A stretch of 64,000 nt of DNA from the NCBI GenBank assembly GCA_000310025.1, contig FN649751.1:6984381-7048380 (forward strand), in the 5' to 3' direction. Positions within the stretch are counted from its first letter, which is position 1. Each line of letters starts with the position of its first letter. Made by a program: the position numbers and the translations under genes. A model generated the notes under the pieces. It did not search any database. It had not been told where the DNA came from and saw only the letters and a list, made by a program, of their open reading frames with translations. This stretch comes from Ectocarpus siliculosus (Eukaryota > Sar > Phaeophyceae > Ectocarpales > Ectocarpaceae). Positions 36,755 to 48,662 of this stretch are shown piece by piece.

Positions 36755-39330
36755 AGTCGGCACTGGGAAGCACCAAGAAACGTTGATGCCCAGCGATATG
36801 CATGAATGAAGAGGAAGTCAATATGTGAAACTACTGATGGAATTCTGAAGTTGTAAGCTTCAGTCTCCGACCTAAATTTATTATTGTCGCAAACCCTCTA
36901 GCTTCGATTCCTCCACCCTTGCCCGGCCGTGTCTCAAAAGCCGATCTCGACCTATGGCGCACGGCTCGTGACACGTCGAGTTTGCCTCGACACGGCATCC
37001 CAACTCATGGCCAGTCGCGAAGTGTGGTCGACATCCGCGTGCAGTACCGTACGTCACAAGCGTGCGGCCATGTGCGACCATTCGCGCTGTTTCTCTCTCG
37101 TGTTGACTGGTTCGCCGTCGTCCTGTCCCCGTCGCTTTTGTTTGGAAGATTCAAATCTCATGGTCAGCTTGTGTGGTAGAAATCAACAGAACGATGTCGA
37201 CCTGCGGTGTGCGGTTCGCGATATCTTGAGTATGCCTCCCCTGGCCAAGGTACGTCGACGTCCGCGCGCAGTAGCATACGCCAAACGATTGCGCCCATAT
37301 GCAAGCATGCGCGCTGTTAACTCTCTTGTCTTCACCTTGAGCGGTTCGACGTCTTCCTGTCTTCATCGCTATTTTTGTCTTCTGGAGCTATTTCGGAAAA
37401 ATCGAATCTCAGAGTCTGGTTGACAGCAACCAATAGACCGATCCGAAATCGCCTCATGGCGCACACCTCGTGAAATCTTGAGATTGCTTAGAAGGCATCA
37501 CGTTCGTCACCCTCCGAGTGCAGCAGCATACGTTACAGTAGTGTCGACCATGTGCGACCATTCGCGCTGTTTCTCTCCTCTTCGGCGACCTATTGCCAAC
37601 AAGTCATGATACGACGAAAAGCGCGCACGGTGCGCCGATGTGCAAGCGTCCTGCACAGTCCAGCAATATGCGACCATGTGCATTCATGCGCGCTCTTCAC
37701 GGCTTGTTCTTGTTGACATTTTCTGGAAAAGATGAGCCTCAAGGGCCCTTGCAGCGTCATCGTCCTGATTCATCAGCAGGGATATTTCCCGTGTGCATAC
37801 GAAAGCAAAATACAGCACGGGCAATGCTGCAGCAATCAGAAGGGATTCGTTCGCAATTTTCCCATGTGTCCCAGCAGAAAAGCGATATCATACCCCATAC
37901 ACAACACGAACACCCGATTGATAACTTTTGGATCCCACAAAATGTCATCGCACGGGGGTGTGGTATCTTGTGCAACCTATGCTCAAAATCTTAAAAATAC
38001 TAATTGCTACGGACCGCGGGTGTCGGTGTCCACGGCGCCGCAATCGTGTACGTACTCAGCAGCGCTCCAGCAGCCTGAGAAGCTCACCAGCATCTCAAGG
38101 ACGAGGGTCTCGCTCACCAATGTATCTTGTTGTTGTGTACAATCATTCTTTCATTCGAAGTATCGATTGCTCGCGGGCGAAGGTGGTTTGATTTGAGCCT
38201 GGGGCCTCTATTGCTTCCTTAAATAACCTCTGTAGTTCCCTGCCTCTTGCGCCTTCTGCTTGTGTCCTCGCGCGTGTTCTGTTCGTGTGCTCAAGCGCCG
38301 CTGCTCGTGCTGCTGCTACATTTGGTACGGGTGTACGCTTAACCCCTGTGTACGGTTTTCAGGAATGTACTTATTTATGTGTGTGGGCAGAGTTACCAAT
38401 GCGACTTACAGTAGTGCCAATGCGGCATACGGTGTGTAGATGTTCAAGAACGCTGTCTACGCCAGGATTGCGCAACCATGTGCGATCATGCGCGCTGCTT
38501 CTCTCCTCTGCAGCGGCTCGCCGTCTTCCCTGTCTCCTGAAAGATTTTGCTCCGGAGAAGTTCGGACTACATACATCTTTGAATCTCAGGGTCCGCCAGC
38601 AGCAACCGCACCAGCCGATGTGATCGATTCATGAACATCCATCTGCATCTGCATGTCAACATACACATGCACTACGTGTATATGCATGCAGCACGGGCAA
38701 CCCATTCAGAGATCGAGCGTTGGGGCTTTATTAGCCGTCTAGGAAGAAAATACAGTGAACTGCAATAAAAAACAGCTTCAGACAGGCAACGCCGATGATA
38801 CTCGTTGCGTTGATTCATCACAATGAATGAAGAAGAAGCCAAATATGTGAAACTACTGATGGACAATCGTACGCACGTACGTGCATGTAGGTCTGGGTAC
38901 GTACACACAAAGAGATGGCGCTACGGTCTGAAAGATCCAAAGCGACACACGACAAAGATGTTCGACATAACCCAAACGCGTAGTCAGTCCGGCGATGTGC
39001 ATGGAGAGGAGGGGAAGCATATGTGGAGCTACGCATGGACCGTCATACTTGATAGCCCTTGGTCATGTACACGAACAGAGGTATCGCAACGTTTTGCACA
39101 TTCAAGGAGGCACACAACAAGGTATACGGCATGATCCACACGTGCAGATGGTACTGGGCAACACCAAGAAACGTTCACGCCCAGCGATATGGGTGGAGAA
39201 GTCAGGAAGCACATACAAATGTGGAGCTACGCATGGACACTCACGTACTTGAACAGCCCTGGTAGTGCATACGCAAAGAGGTATCGCGAAGTTCTGCACG
39301 ATCTAAAGCGGCACCCGACAAAGGCGTAAG
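36755..39330. repeat. Degenerate tandem repeats of about 230 bp, two families
   Basis: One family carries ccatgtgcgaccattcgcgc followed by a ttctctc stretch, with versions near 37065, 37290, 37553, 37670 and 38475. The second carries gtggagctacgcatgga and a tatcgc(a/g)a(a/c)gtt..tgcac element, with units near 38870, 39025 and 39230. A matching fragment near 36760-36835 shares a tgtgaaactactgatgg element with 38845-38865. No coding signal is seen. Confidence 0.6.
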
Positions 39331-42300
39331 ACATGACCGAAATACTTGTGAACACTGCCGCAGCGTGCAGCAACGTTCGTCGACAGGAGGTGCTCCGCTC
39401 TGACTCGAGCATAGGAAACATTCTGTCATGGCAGTGGAGTACGTATTGCCGTGCCAATCGTTATGTTTCGGTTTCCTTGTAGTAGGGCCAGGTAGGAGAT
39501 ATTCCCAACGAGTCCCTTTGCGGGGCGACCAAAATCTGGTGACACCTATTCATGCATCTGTTGGTCGGCAGCATCATGTGACAGGTGCACGACACGCGCA
39601 CGGTTGCTCGCATCGCATTGAAGTATGCTTCGTCGTCGCATGGGGTATCCCATCGGGTCATGGTCTTCGCGGTAGGCAAACATTCTTGGTCAATGTCTGG
39701 TCCATACTGCGGTACTCACAAAATATCCTCGAGCATTTTTTTTCCCCATACTAACAGTACAAATGTGTCACGACACGACGACCATCCTGTGAGAATATGT
39801 GTAACACGATAACATGATTGTGTTGGTGTACTTCCTGGCTGAGATATTCAATTCCGATTGTGATTTCCAATTGTCTTTCATCTACTGTAGCCCATCGGAT
39901 TGCAGCTGTTCACGTCGTATGTTCATATAGTAACAGTGTCCATTCCTGGCTGAGATATCGAGCTTCTCGCGTTGAGGAACCAGAAGCGATTCGTACGTAT
40001 ACACCCCCCTCCCCACCGTTGCATGAGTCACTGGCCTAGGCAACCCAGGGGGAGATGTCGGTTACGGGGTTTTCGCGCCGGGCGTCGCCACAGTTTCGCT
40101 GCTCGGAGCACGAACAGGTGGCCCAAGCTTGCAAAGAACAGATATTTGCAAGTGTAGACTATGCCGGAGGCTGGCATGGTCTGGAAGAAGGCCGACGCAA
40201 TCGGCCAAACCGTTTTCGTGTGGGAGGTGTTAGGCGTTTCTACAACCGGTGGTGTTGCACGTTTCCTATTTTTGAAGCGGTTCGAAGTATTACGTATTTG
40301 TGACACTGGTTTGAGCAACACGCCGAACAGTTGTGCCCAACATGCCGAATAGTTCGGAAGGCCTGTCTCAAAGAGTCGAGCTTCTCGTAGGAGGCCATGC
40401 ATTGTTGTTTTCGCTGCCGATGCCTCGGGGACATTCTCGAAGGGGATTTATGGACGTGTGTGCCGCAAGGTTTGTGAGGCGCGTGAGTGAGTTCAACCAG
40501 AACGGGCAGTGCAAGCACTGGGGAACAAGAGTTATTGAGTATCATTGGAAATTTCCAAGATATGGTAACGAGTTGAGAAAGCTTGAAGGTCATAAATCAC
40601 CGCACGATGGAAGACACCGATGAAGGTTCCCGCTGAGGCCAGAAAAAAAGTAATCTGGATGCAGTAGTAGTATTCTTCTTTTTTAACGTTGACGTCATAT
40701 GCATCAGGGTACCTGACACAAACGTCGTTGGTACGGGGGCCGTTGTTGGGCTGCTTTATGTAGCTCCCTGGATTCGCGCAAGCGGTCACTGCTGGGATAC
40801 GTCAATGTAGCTCTCATGTTCATAACACACCCCGCCAAAGCTCTAAAAACTTCATTACCATGTTGCTCGAACCAAACGAAAAAACGGTGCCCATCAAATG
40901 TTGATAACCCTAGAGATTCTTGTGGCAAGCTAGGGTTATCCCCTGGTTAGAGGTACTCCAAAACGTACGGACACCCCCCAAAAGCCCAGCTGCTCTTGTA
41001 GTCCTCATCTGCCCTACGTAGTCGACGCCATGAAGGCAAACCGCGGTAGATCAGATTTCATTCGAGCGAAACGCCTCCTTGCATGTTCTGCCCGCACGAG
41101 TTGACAGCGCCGTGAGATGGAGCCAGTTTCTCCTCAACTTGAGAAGCTCAGAGACAGAGAGCCGATTCTTGCACCTGCAGTGCAGCGCCTCCGTGAGCCC
41201 GAAAGAACCTCAGGGTTGCGTTGACCTCGAGAAAACCGACGCGAAACGTGTGGAAGGGGGTCCGCGAGCAAATTACCCCGCGGCGATCGGCATGGCTCAA
41301 CGCTCACGGTGAATCGGTACGTGACTGGGATAATTTGAATGTTTTTATTTTTTTCCCCACAACTGGCTCTGCGGTCAAAGATCTTCCAAACATGCGTGTA
41401 CACCCGTAAATCACGGCGGCAAGGATGGTGCAGCAGTGGGTCCATGTGTGGGGCTCACAGGGATGGGAACGCAGTATATGTAAGGGTGATGAACAGGAGT
41501 ACTGTAGTACTACTGCTGTACAGCAGTAGCAGCTATGCGGAGAGAAATAGACTGTACAGCAGTAGTAGTTCCTGAGCAGGTGTGCATGCCTGTCTCCGAC
41601 AGCATCCATCCGCACAGAGGGTGTACCTGTGTAAGCAATACCTGTTGGCACATCTTCTCCACCTCATCCTTGTACAGAGCATACGGCAAGCGTAAATGCT
41701 AGCAGCGCTAGGTGCGAAGACGCTGACGGGACACCGCCTCACAGAAGCGCCAGATCGACGAAAAAAACAGCCCGCTCATCAGAGAATCGAGACCATCAAC
41801 CACTATCGCACAAAATGCATAAAAATCGTGAAAAATGTTACTATTCTGTACTACGAATAGCAAGCTGTGATCGGAGCTGTAGTCCCGAAAACCGTTGCCT
41901 TTGAACGAAATTTTGCACACAGCAGACGAACCACCCTTCACTCCCAGTACTGGGAACCACAGCACCGCAATCACAACAAATCAAGCACCGAGGCAGTACC
42001 TTAGCATCGGCTCCGGTGCGCGCTTTCTCTGCTCTCCCACGCGGATGCGGCACCGGGTTGATCACATGTTCAGGGTGCTGTATGTACCCTTCGGTGGCAT
42101 TTTGCGTTTGAATCACAGCCGGTAGGCAGTAGATTGGATCTGGAAAGGATATCTGCCCCACGTCAGAGAGATTAGGCATGGGTGAATAGTATTGTACTAT
42201 GTGAGTCCTGTGCGCATTGCTGATAAGCGTGCTTTTGGGCTGCCTGTGTCCCCCTGCTGGTCTCTATGTATGTTTTTTGCTCTTAGTCGAGGCACAACGG

Positions 42301-43480
42301 CGATCTTTCGGCACGCAAAGTGATCGGAGCTGAGAACGGAGCTGAATCGGCCTGTAGTCACATAAGGATCAACCTTTTCTCTGTAAAACGCGCTGGCTTG
42401 TTCTCAAACAGCTATATATACGCTTCATTCAGCGACCTTGGAACTTTTTAGGTGATAACTCAAAGAGCGCGATTAAGCCGTAAGGCGACACTCGATCGTG
42501 CGCGGCTACGCCCTTCAGCTCTAGGCTGGACAGGCATCGTATGAATGTGTGCTTGCAATGAATGGTGGTTGCATCATCGAGTACAGTACACGCCCTGTTG
42601 CTGTTTAAGCATGGATGCGCAGAGACTCCCAACCGTATAATTGAACTCCTTCCTCCGGGTAGGGAGGGTCGCGGTCATCGCCGACCCAATAAATGGTCTA
42701 CAATTGGAACCTATCGAGGCTACACTATGTAGCACCAGTACCTGTTTACGGCTTCAGCTTGAGAGTTTGTCGATAACGCTTCTATCAATACTGGGAGCAA
42801 CAGCCGAAAATGACTTTGTCATGCGCAACTCCCTGATTATCACAACCAACGAAAAAAACACTTGCGTTCGTTGTGAAATACCGCCGCATGCCATGAACTA
42901 ACCCGGGGTGGAACCATATTACGGGGAAAGATACACACGAACGCTGGTTGTTGCGTTCCAAGAGTCTACGATATGGCTATTGTTCATCTTGGAATCCGTT
43001 CATATCCGTTAATACCATGTAGCACCGTAGCTGTTGCTGTTGAAGTTGAAGTTGATATTTTCGAAGGGCTTCATTCGAATACGAGAGTTGTTGGTGCCTG
43101 CCTCAGAATGGCACCTTGTGGAACAAAAGTCGAGCGCGGCTACGTCCGAGGCGCGGCTCCAGTCTTCCACAAGTATTAACGTTATCGTAGCAGCCATTAT
43201 TCATTCAGGCATCTGAAACGACAAGATGATGGCTCTACTTGCACCTAGGCGCCGCCAAACTTTGCAGCAGAACCCTGCAGTTTGTGCCTCCATCCATCAC
43301 ATCGTTCCAACTCACCATTTGGTTAGGTGCTACGCGTGTTGCTTGGTGATTCCCGCTCTCCGTTGGCCACTTCCTTGTTCGTCCTTGACGAGGAACTGCT
43401 GTATCGGACAGATAGATTCTAGACGATCCGCAGGGCGCAGCTGATAGAAGGTCGGGCCAACGGGTCTCCCACACTTTCTA
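39331..43480. other. Intergenic DNA with no supported gene
   Basis: Short frames only. A 96-codon frame at 40333-40623 (+) has a protein-like composition but no motif I recognise and could be a remnant of a mobile element. A dispersed repeat lies at 40028-40140. Short AGTAGTACTACTGCTG-type palindromes lie at 41500-41570. Confidence 0.5.
40028..40140 (+). repeat. Dispersed repeat, copy 1 (second copy at 44570-44690)
   Basis: The two copies share ggcaa(c/a)cca.., gatgtcggttacggggtt and the run gctcggagcacgaacaggtg followed by gcccaagcttgcaaagaac. In one frame of copy 2 this encodes C-x4-C, then a C-x2-H pair (CRLRGC, CSEHEQVAQACKE), so it may derive from a small zinc-binding exon of a mobile element. 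Confidence 0.7.
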
Positions 43481-43492
43481 CAGTTTTCCCAA

Positions 43493-43873
43493 ACGGTCAC
43501 CCATGGACCGCCCATGGGCACCCCTTTAGGCCCATGGCCATTTTTCTGTGCCAGATGGCCTTGTCTCTGCTTGCGTTGTGAAGTACCAAGATTGAACCAA
43601 GGGGGTGTACCTCTTTCTCTCCGGCCCATGATAGATCGTGACTGCTAGTCTCAGTTGATACCTCGCGTAGCGCGAAGAGGGAGTGGAGGATTCCAGAATA
43701 TCTGTCGTTGATTTCTATTGACTTGCGGACCCCTCGGGGCCAGTTTATTTGAGTGTACCTTTTTAGGGTAAGTTAACCTGTGACCACGGGAATCGACCGC
43801 GTCGAGTGTTGGATCAGTACGGACATACGAAGGAACTGGGTAGAGAGAGATCGGAACGGTTTTTAATGTGAAG

Positions 43874-43927
<54 letters not shown>

Positions 43928-44345
43928 TCCCATGGGTGATCCATGGGTGACCCATGGGCAGCCCATATGGGCCGCCCGCCCGTGGGCTTGCCCATGGGTA
44001 GCCTGTGGGCAGCCCATGGGCGGCTCATGGGGAACCATGGAAACCCATGGGCGGCTAATGAGAGCCCTTTAACTGAACCAGTTTACTCCTAAACAATAGA
44101 TTATCTGCTTTGAAACGGGTACTATAACGGCAAATAACCCTAACGCTAACCCTAACCCTAACCCCAAGCCCACACGGTACGTGCTAGGTTGGCGCTGGTG
44201 GCTAAGTTCTAGGTTGATATGCCGGTGGCGAAGTTCTAGGTTGAAGTGCCCACGGTGGGCACTTCACGGGCCGCCCATGAAGAACCCATGAAGAGCCCAT
44301 GGGTGACCCATGGGTGACCCATGTGTTTCCCATGGACGGTTTAGC
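43493..44345. repeat. CCCATGGG arrays, (AAC)18 tract and telomere-like block
   Basis: Words such as gcccatgggc and acccatgggt cluster at 43493-43545, 43927-44055 and 44264-44340. A pure AAC tract fills about 43873-43926. Between the last two clusters, 44137-44165 reads as four CCCTAA-type units with one variant (ccctaacgctaaccctaacc). Much of the sequence is self-complementary. Valine-, threonine- or cysteine-run frames across the AAC tract are artefacts. Confidence 0.85.
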
Positions 44346-44569
44346 AAACCTGTCAGTAGTGTGGGAGATTGGGCCAACTACAACCAATCTCGTCCAGAAC
44401 ACCACTACTGGGACCCCACGTTAGAACTGCGTTGGTCTGCGCAGTATCGAATCCGGGGGCAACACCCTAGCGTATGCAATGTGCGTGTCGTGCGTCTAAT
44501 CCTACGGCTGTAGACTCTTCTGAGCTTGTCCTGCTACTGAACGAAGCGTATTGCCATCAATTACTTCCC

Positions 44570-44690
44570 ACCTAGGCAAACCAGGAGGAAATGTCGGTTA
44601 CGGGGTTGTTCGCGCTGGGGAACGCCACAGTTCTGCTGCTCGGAGCACGAACAGGTGGCCCAAGCTTGCAAAGAACGGACGTACCTTGAT
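44570..44690 (+). repeat. Dispersed repeat, copy 2
   Basis: This is the counterpart of 40028-40140 in the same orientation, described there. It is followed at 44985-45013 by a GTT tract and the dispersed segment that also occurs inverted at 43801-43926. Confidence 0.7.
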
Positions 44691-47600
44691 TGGAAAGCGG
44701 CCGAGCTCCAAGACCTGCATGTAGGTTTCTGTCTGAGTGCGTTCTCAAGCTTCGTCTTGTCGTTCATACATCGGATTGCGCTGCATGTTGAAGTATGCAC
44801 GCGGTATGTTACGAGTGGGCTAGGAACTGACATTCGTTCTCGTCGGGTGTGCTTGTTGTTTCTACAGGCTGATTGGTTTTCCACGCTGATGTTGCTCATG
44901 CCGGTCATGAGCGAGAACCAGCCAGTTTCGAATGCAACGGTTGTGGAAGGGCTGCACTGGCCGCCGGTGCATAGAGCACGCGCGAGTTGTTGTTGTTGTT
45001 GTTGTTGTTGTTGTCTTCACATTGAAAACCGTCTCGGTCTCCGCTCAGTACCTTCTAATGTCCGTACTGGTCCAACTGCCGGGGTACACCTTTCAAGGAA
45101 AAAAGGAAAGTGTGGGCACCAGAAAATATTCCTCTAAGGCGCGATGTTTTTTTTCGAGAATGTACACCGCGTACCTTCTTAGTAGGGAGTTTCTAGGGTT
45201 CCAGACCCACCTTTGCTGTCACTTTTCCCCGTGGAGGTCGCACCAGCGTATATGTCTCACTCTTTACGGTCACATCAAATGGAGGCGGTACACAGAAGGT
45301 TGTTGTCCTCATACGCTCCAGGGTATCTTACGAAAAGGTTCTGGGATTGTAGGGACAAGTTGACTCCATAACCTGTCGACCTCTGGGCAGTGATCATCTG
45401 GAATCACATTGCTCATGAACATGTACCAATGTCAAAATGTGGTGTTTCAATAATCACGTTTCCACCAGAAGATTGAAATTGCGTTGCTCCCCAGAGAATC
45501 TGCACGCTGCCTGATTTCTGTAGTGCTCGCGGGGCTCCAAAACACCTTCTGGCGGTGCCCATCATATTCAGGGCACACGGCATGACCTCCTCACAGCAGT
45601 GAAAACGACGGGTGGACGGGGATGCATCAACCCCGGGTTCAGGCTTCATGTTGCGGCGCACTGCAAGCCCATGGCAGATTTATTCTTGGCATTTCACACC
45701 GAGAAGAAAATAGGCCCAGTCACTGCCAAAGGTTGCTACGAGATCGAGGTACGTGCGTCTTCAACCATTATGCGGAAGGAGTCTCGTATGCTGGTGACTC
45801 CCCAAAAGGATGGTAGAACCATGGTACAATTGTGTAGATCGAAAGGCGTACAACCTCGGACCCGTGAGAAACGATCGTGCCCGCCCCACTTGTACGATTT
45901 GACGCCTGAATTCTTCAGGCGCCGCGGCGGGTTCGCGAAAGGTTCGAGGCCTATTCAAAGACCGTTGAGAAGGTCCTCAACCTGAATCATGGAACATCCT
46001 GTTCAAGCCGGTGTGCTTTCGCCATCGTGAACGACCCAATATAGTTCAAGTTCTCGTGGGTCCAGTACTTCGTCGACGATGTGGTGATGATAGGCCACAT
46101 GTTCAGCACCAGGGTAAACAACGAAAACGCACACGACACACTCGTGCACATGAACGGCACTGCTGAGGCGCTCTAAATGAATGAAGATGTTTCTGTCGTA
46201 TCGTGAAATGTGACCAACTAGACTACTCCCTTTGTTGTCTACGTTAGGGTAGTAGTTCTTCGTCTACAAGTACATTCATTCGTATGACCCGGGACGGCAA
46301 AATTTCACGCGCACGACCCTGCCAAAACGAGTTTTCTTTGCGGCGCAAGCTCGGTGCCTTTCTCCCGATTTAGCGAGGCTCGAGACTACAGTAGTAGCTG
46401 TCCGCCCTGGAAATGGTTACATTCTTCCCGCAACAATGAACCGCTAGACCGGGACCCCCACGGCACTACTCCAATGTTGCAATCTTCGCGAAGGCCGCGC
46501 GAACGAGTATTTCGAGCACGCTCTTGATTTTTTGCCGGCGTCTTCTTGCCGAGCAAGATTCATATACCGAGGAGCGACAACACGACGCGTTTATCCCACG
46601 CATGGCACGCGCAATCGGCACCCACTGTTGTTAAAGGGTCCGGGAATGCCAAGTACTACGTGAGTAGGACAGCTTTCATGCCCGGGCGACGGGTGCTGAA
46701 CCTAAAAAAGGGGGAAACATGTAGGCTACAAGCCTTTTTCATTCCCGTCTCCGAGCCCCAAATCCAAGGGCGACTAAGGAAAAAGAAAAATCTCTCGTGA
46801 TTGAATATCATACACGAAAACACAAATATTTGGGTCGTTCGACGATCAAAACGGGGCATCACACTATTCCTACTTTACCGGCAGACAACACCAAAATTAT
46901 ACACTGGCGCCCACGCGACTTGCCAAGGATGGACCAAACAAACAGCAAAAAAAAAAAAACGCTTTGATATGTATCCCTGGTCACTGTCACTTCCACCTAC
47001 TTAGTCCACCCCGCATCACTAATGCCTTCTCTCACTAGCTCTGTATAGTTAACAGGCGCGAGTCTTGATTGTGTGGGACGATCACCATATGTGACGCGAT
47101 AACAAGAGCGCTACAACGGCAAAAAAAAAACGGCACTTCAACGGAAGTGCAACCAAGCAAAACGAAAAAGAAAATACTACACCGCCTTGGCTCGACATGA
47201 AACAGCGTCGCGAAACCAAAAAAGTAAAATGGCTCTCTATTTCTGGGGGGAAACGAAAGCGGGCCGCAAAGCGTTCGTACGTACAACAAGTCCCTCGCGC
47301 TACTGTTACCCCCCCCCTCCCTTTCCCATTCTCCCCGCCGCGCGGTGCATACTCCAAGTCACGAACTGGCACCCAACAACACGACAAAAAAACACACGCA
47401 CGGAACATTGTGACATGTCGGCTACGCTACGTCCGACCTCTTCATCTATGCCCTTCGAAAACAAGAGTCTCGAGCAACAGGAGTGAAGCACCGGTGACCC
47501 TTTATCTATGGTACATATGTTCATCCAAAGGCAAGTTGGAAAGAGGCGGCGAGAGAGACCCATGCATGGACAAAAAAAAAAGATGGTACATGTACCAAAC

Positions 47601-48662
47601 ATCAACGCGCCGCAGGCGGCGCGATTAAAACGTTCGGCGTCGAATTTCTGCGCGCATACAAGAGATACAGGGAACGGCGCGTAGAGAACTAAACAAGATT
47701 CCATCAAAAGAACAACACTAAAGACCAAGAAGAGTAGAATGCGGGTTTGTGTGCTCTACAACCATGATAATACACCGAAATGAGTAGCGATTGCCTTGCC
47801 TCTACCTTTTTACCTCGCCGCGCCACGCAGCAACGCACTTGGCAACGCTAACGATGGCGGCGGGAAGGCGGGGACACACAACCGCCACACGGCGTAAACC
47901 GGAAGATCATCCCGCACACCAAACAAGTACCTCCCCAACCCGCGCGGACACGCTTCCTGTTCAAAGCTCTGCCCTGTTCGGCTTGTCTTCCCCTCTTCGT
48001 CCCTATCATGGGACATACACTCACCACCCGTCCGTTCAAATGAGGCAGCAGCAACATTCGCACGAACCAAGGGCAACGCGAAGGTTCCTCCGCTTCCGAT
48101 ATTTCGTTTTTCACAACAGCCGAAACTTCAACATCCGTCACGCTTTCTGCTACAAGTAGACACAAAAAGAGGCCAAAACACACGACATCAACCAAAACAA
48201 AGACTGCAAACCACCTCGAGCAGAAGCCCGGGCGGCAAATCCGCATCCGACTTCACCCAGAGAATCACATCGCGAAAAAAAACTCCAACAAACGTGAGCT
48301 CACGCACGACAACGTTCATCTTCCTCCTTCTCCTCCCTCCCCCCCCGGTCGTTACTTTAATGTGGAAGCATGTTGGGCTCTATTTAGCACAAGCAGCTTT
48401 GTATTATCATGTATGGGGGGGAAAGACACAGATTTGGCTGGCTCGAGAGCCAAGCGGGTAGCCCTTGCGCCAGCCGATAACCTTACAAACGCAAACGTAG
48501 TCTTGTGGCTCTCGATCCGCCGGGGTATGTTCGTAACATTCACATCACACAAGACGAACCGTTTTTGTACCGACACCAGCAGGAGACGAGGGCCCGGCCT
48601 GCGTTCGCAACCTGCCGCCACCCCTGCCTCTGTTGCCCTTGGGCGAAGAAGCTAGGCCAAGT
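44691..48662. other. Intergenic DNA; the right part is probably 3' flank of the CCT gene
   Basis: No supported gene. A 128-codon frame at 45599-45985 (+) contains a plausible donor (GAG before GTACGT at 45749) but no recognisable domain. From about 46900 to 48400 the plus strand is rich in A runs, so the minus strand is T-rich, as expected for 3' UTR and flank of the minus-strand gene ending at 48663. Confidence 0.5.

Noticed and set aside
43651-44038. Frames with long Val or Cys runs
   Set aside because: They are produced only by the AAC microsatellite read on the minus strand.
44570-44690. EsV-1-7 zinc motif
   Set aside because: The second cysteine to C-x2-H spacing is about half of the usual length, so the match is not good enough.
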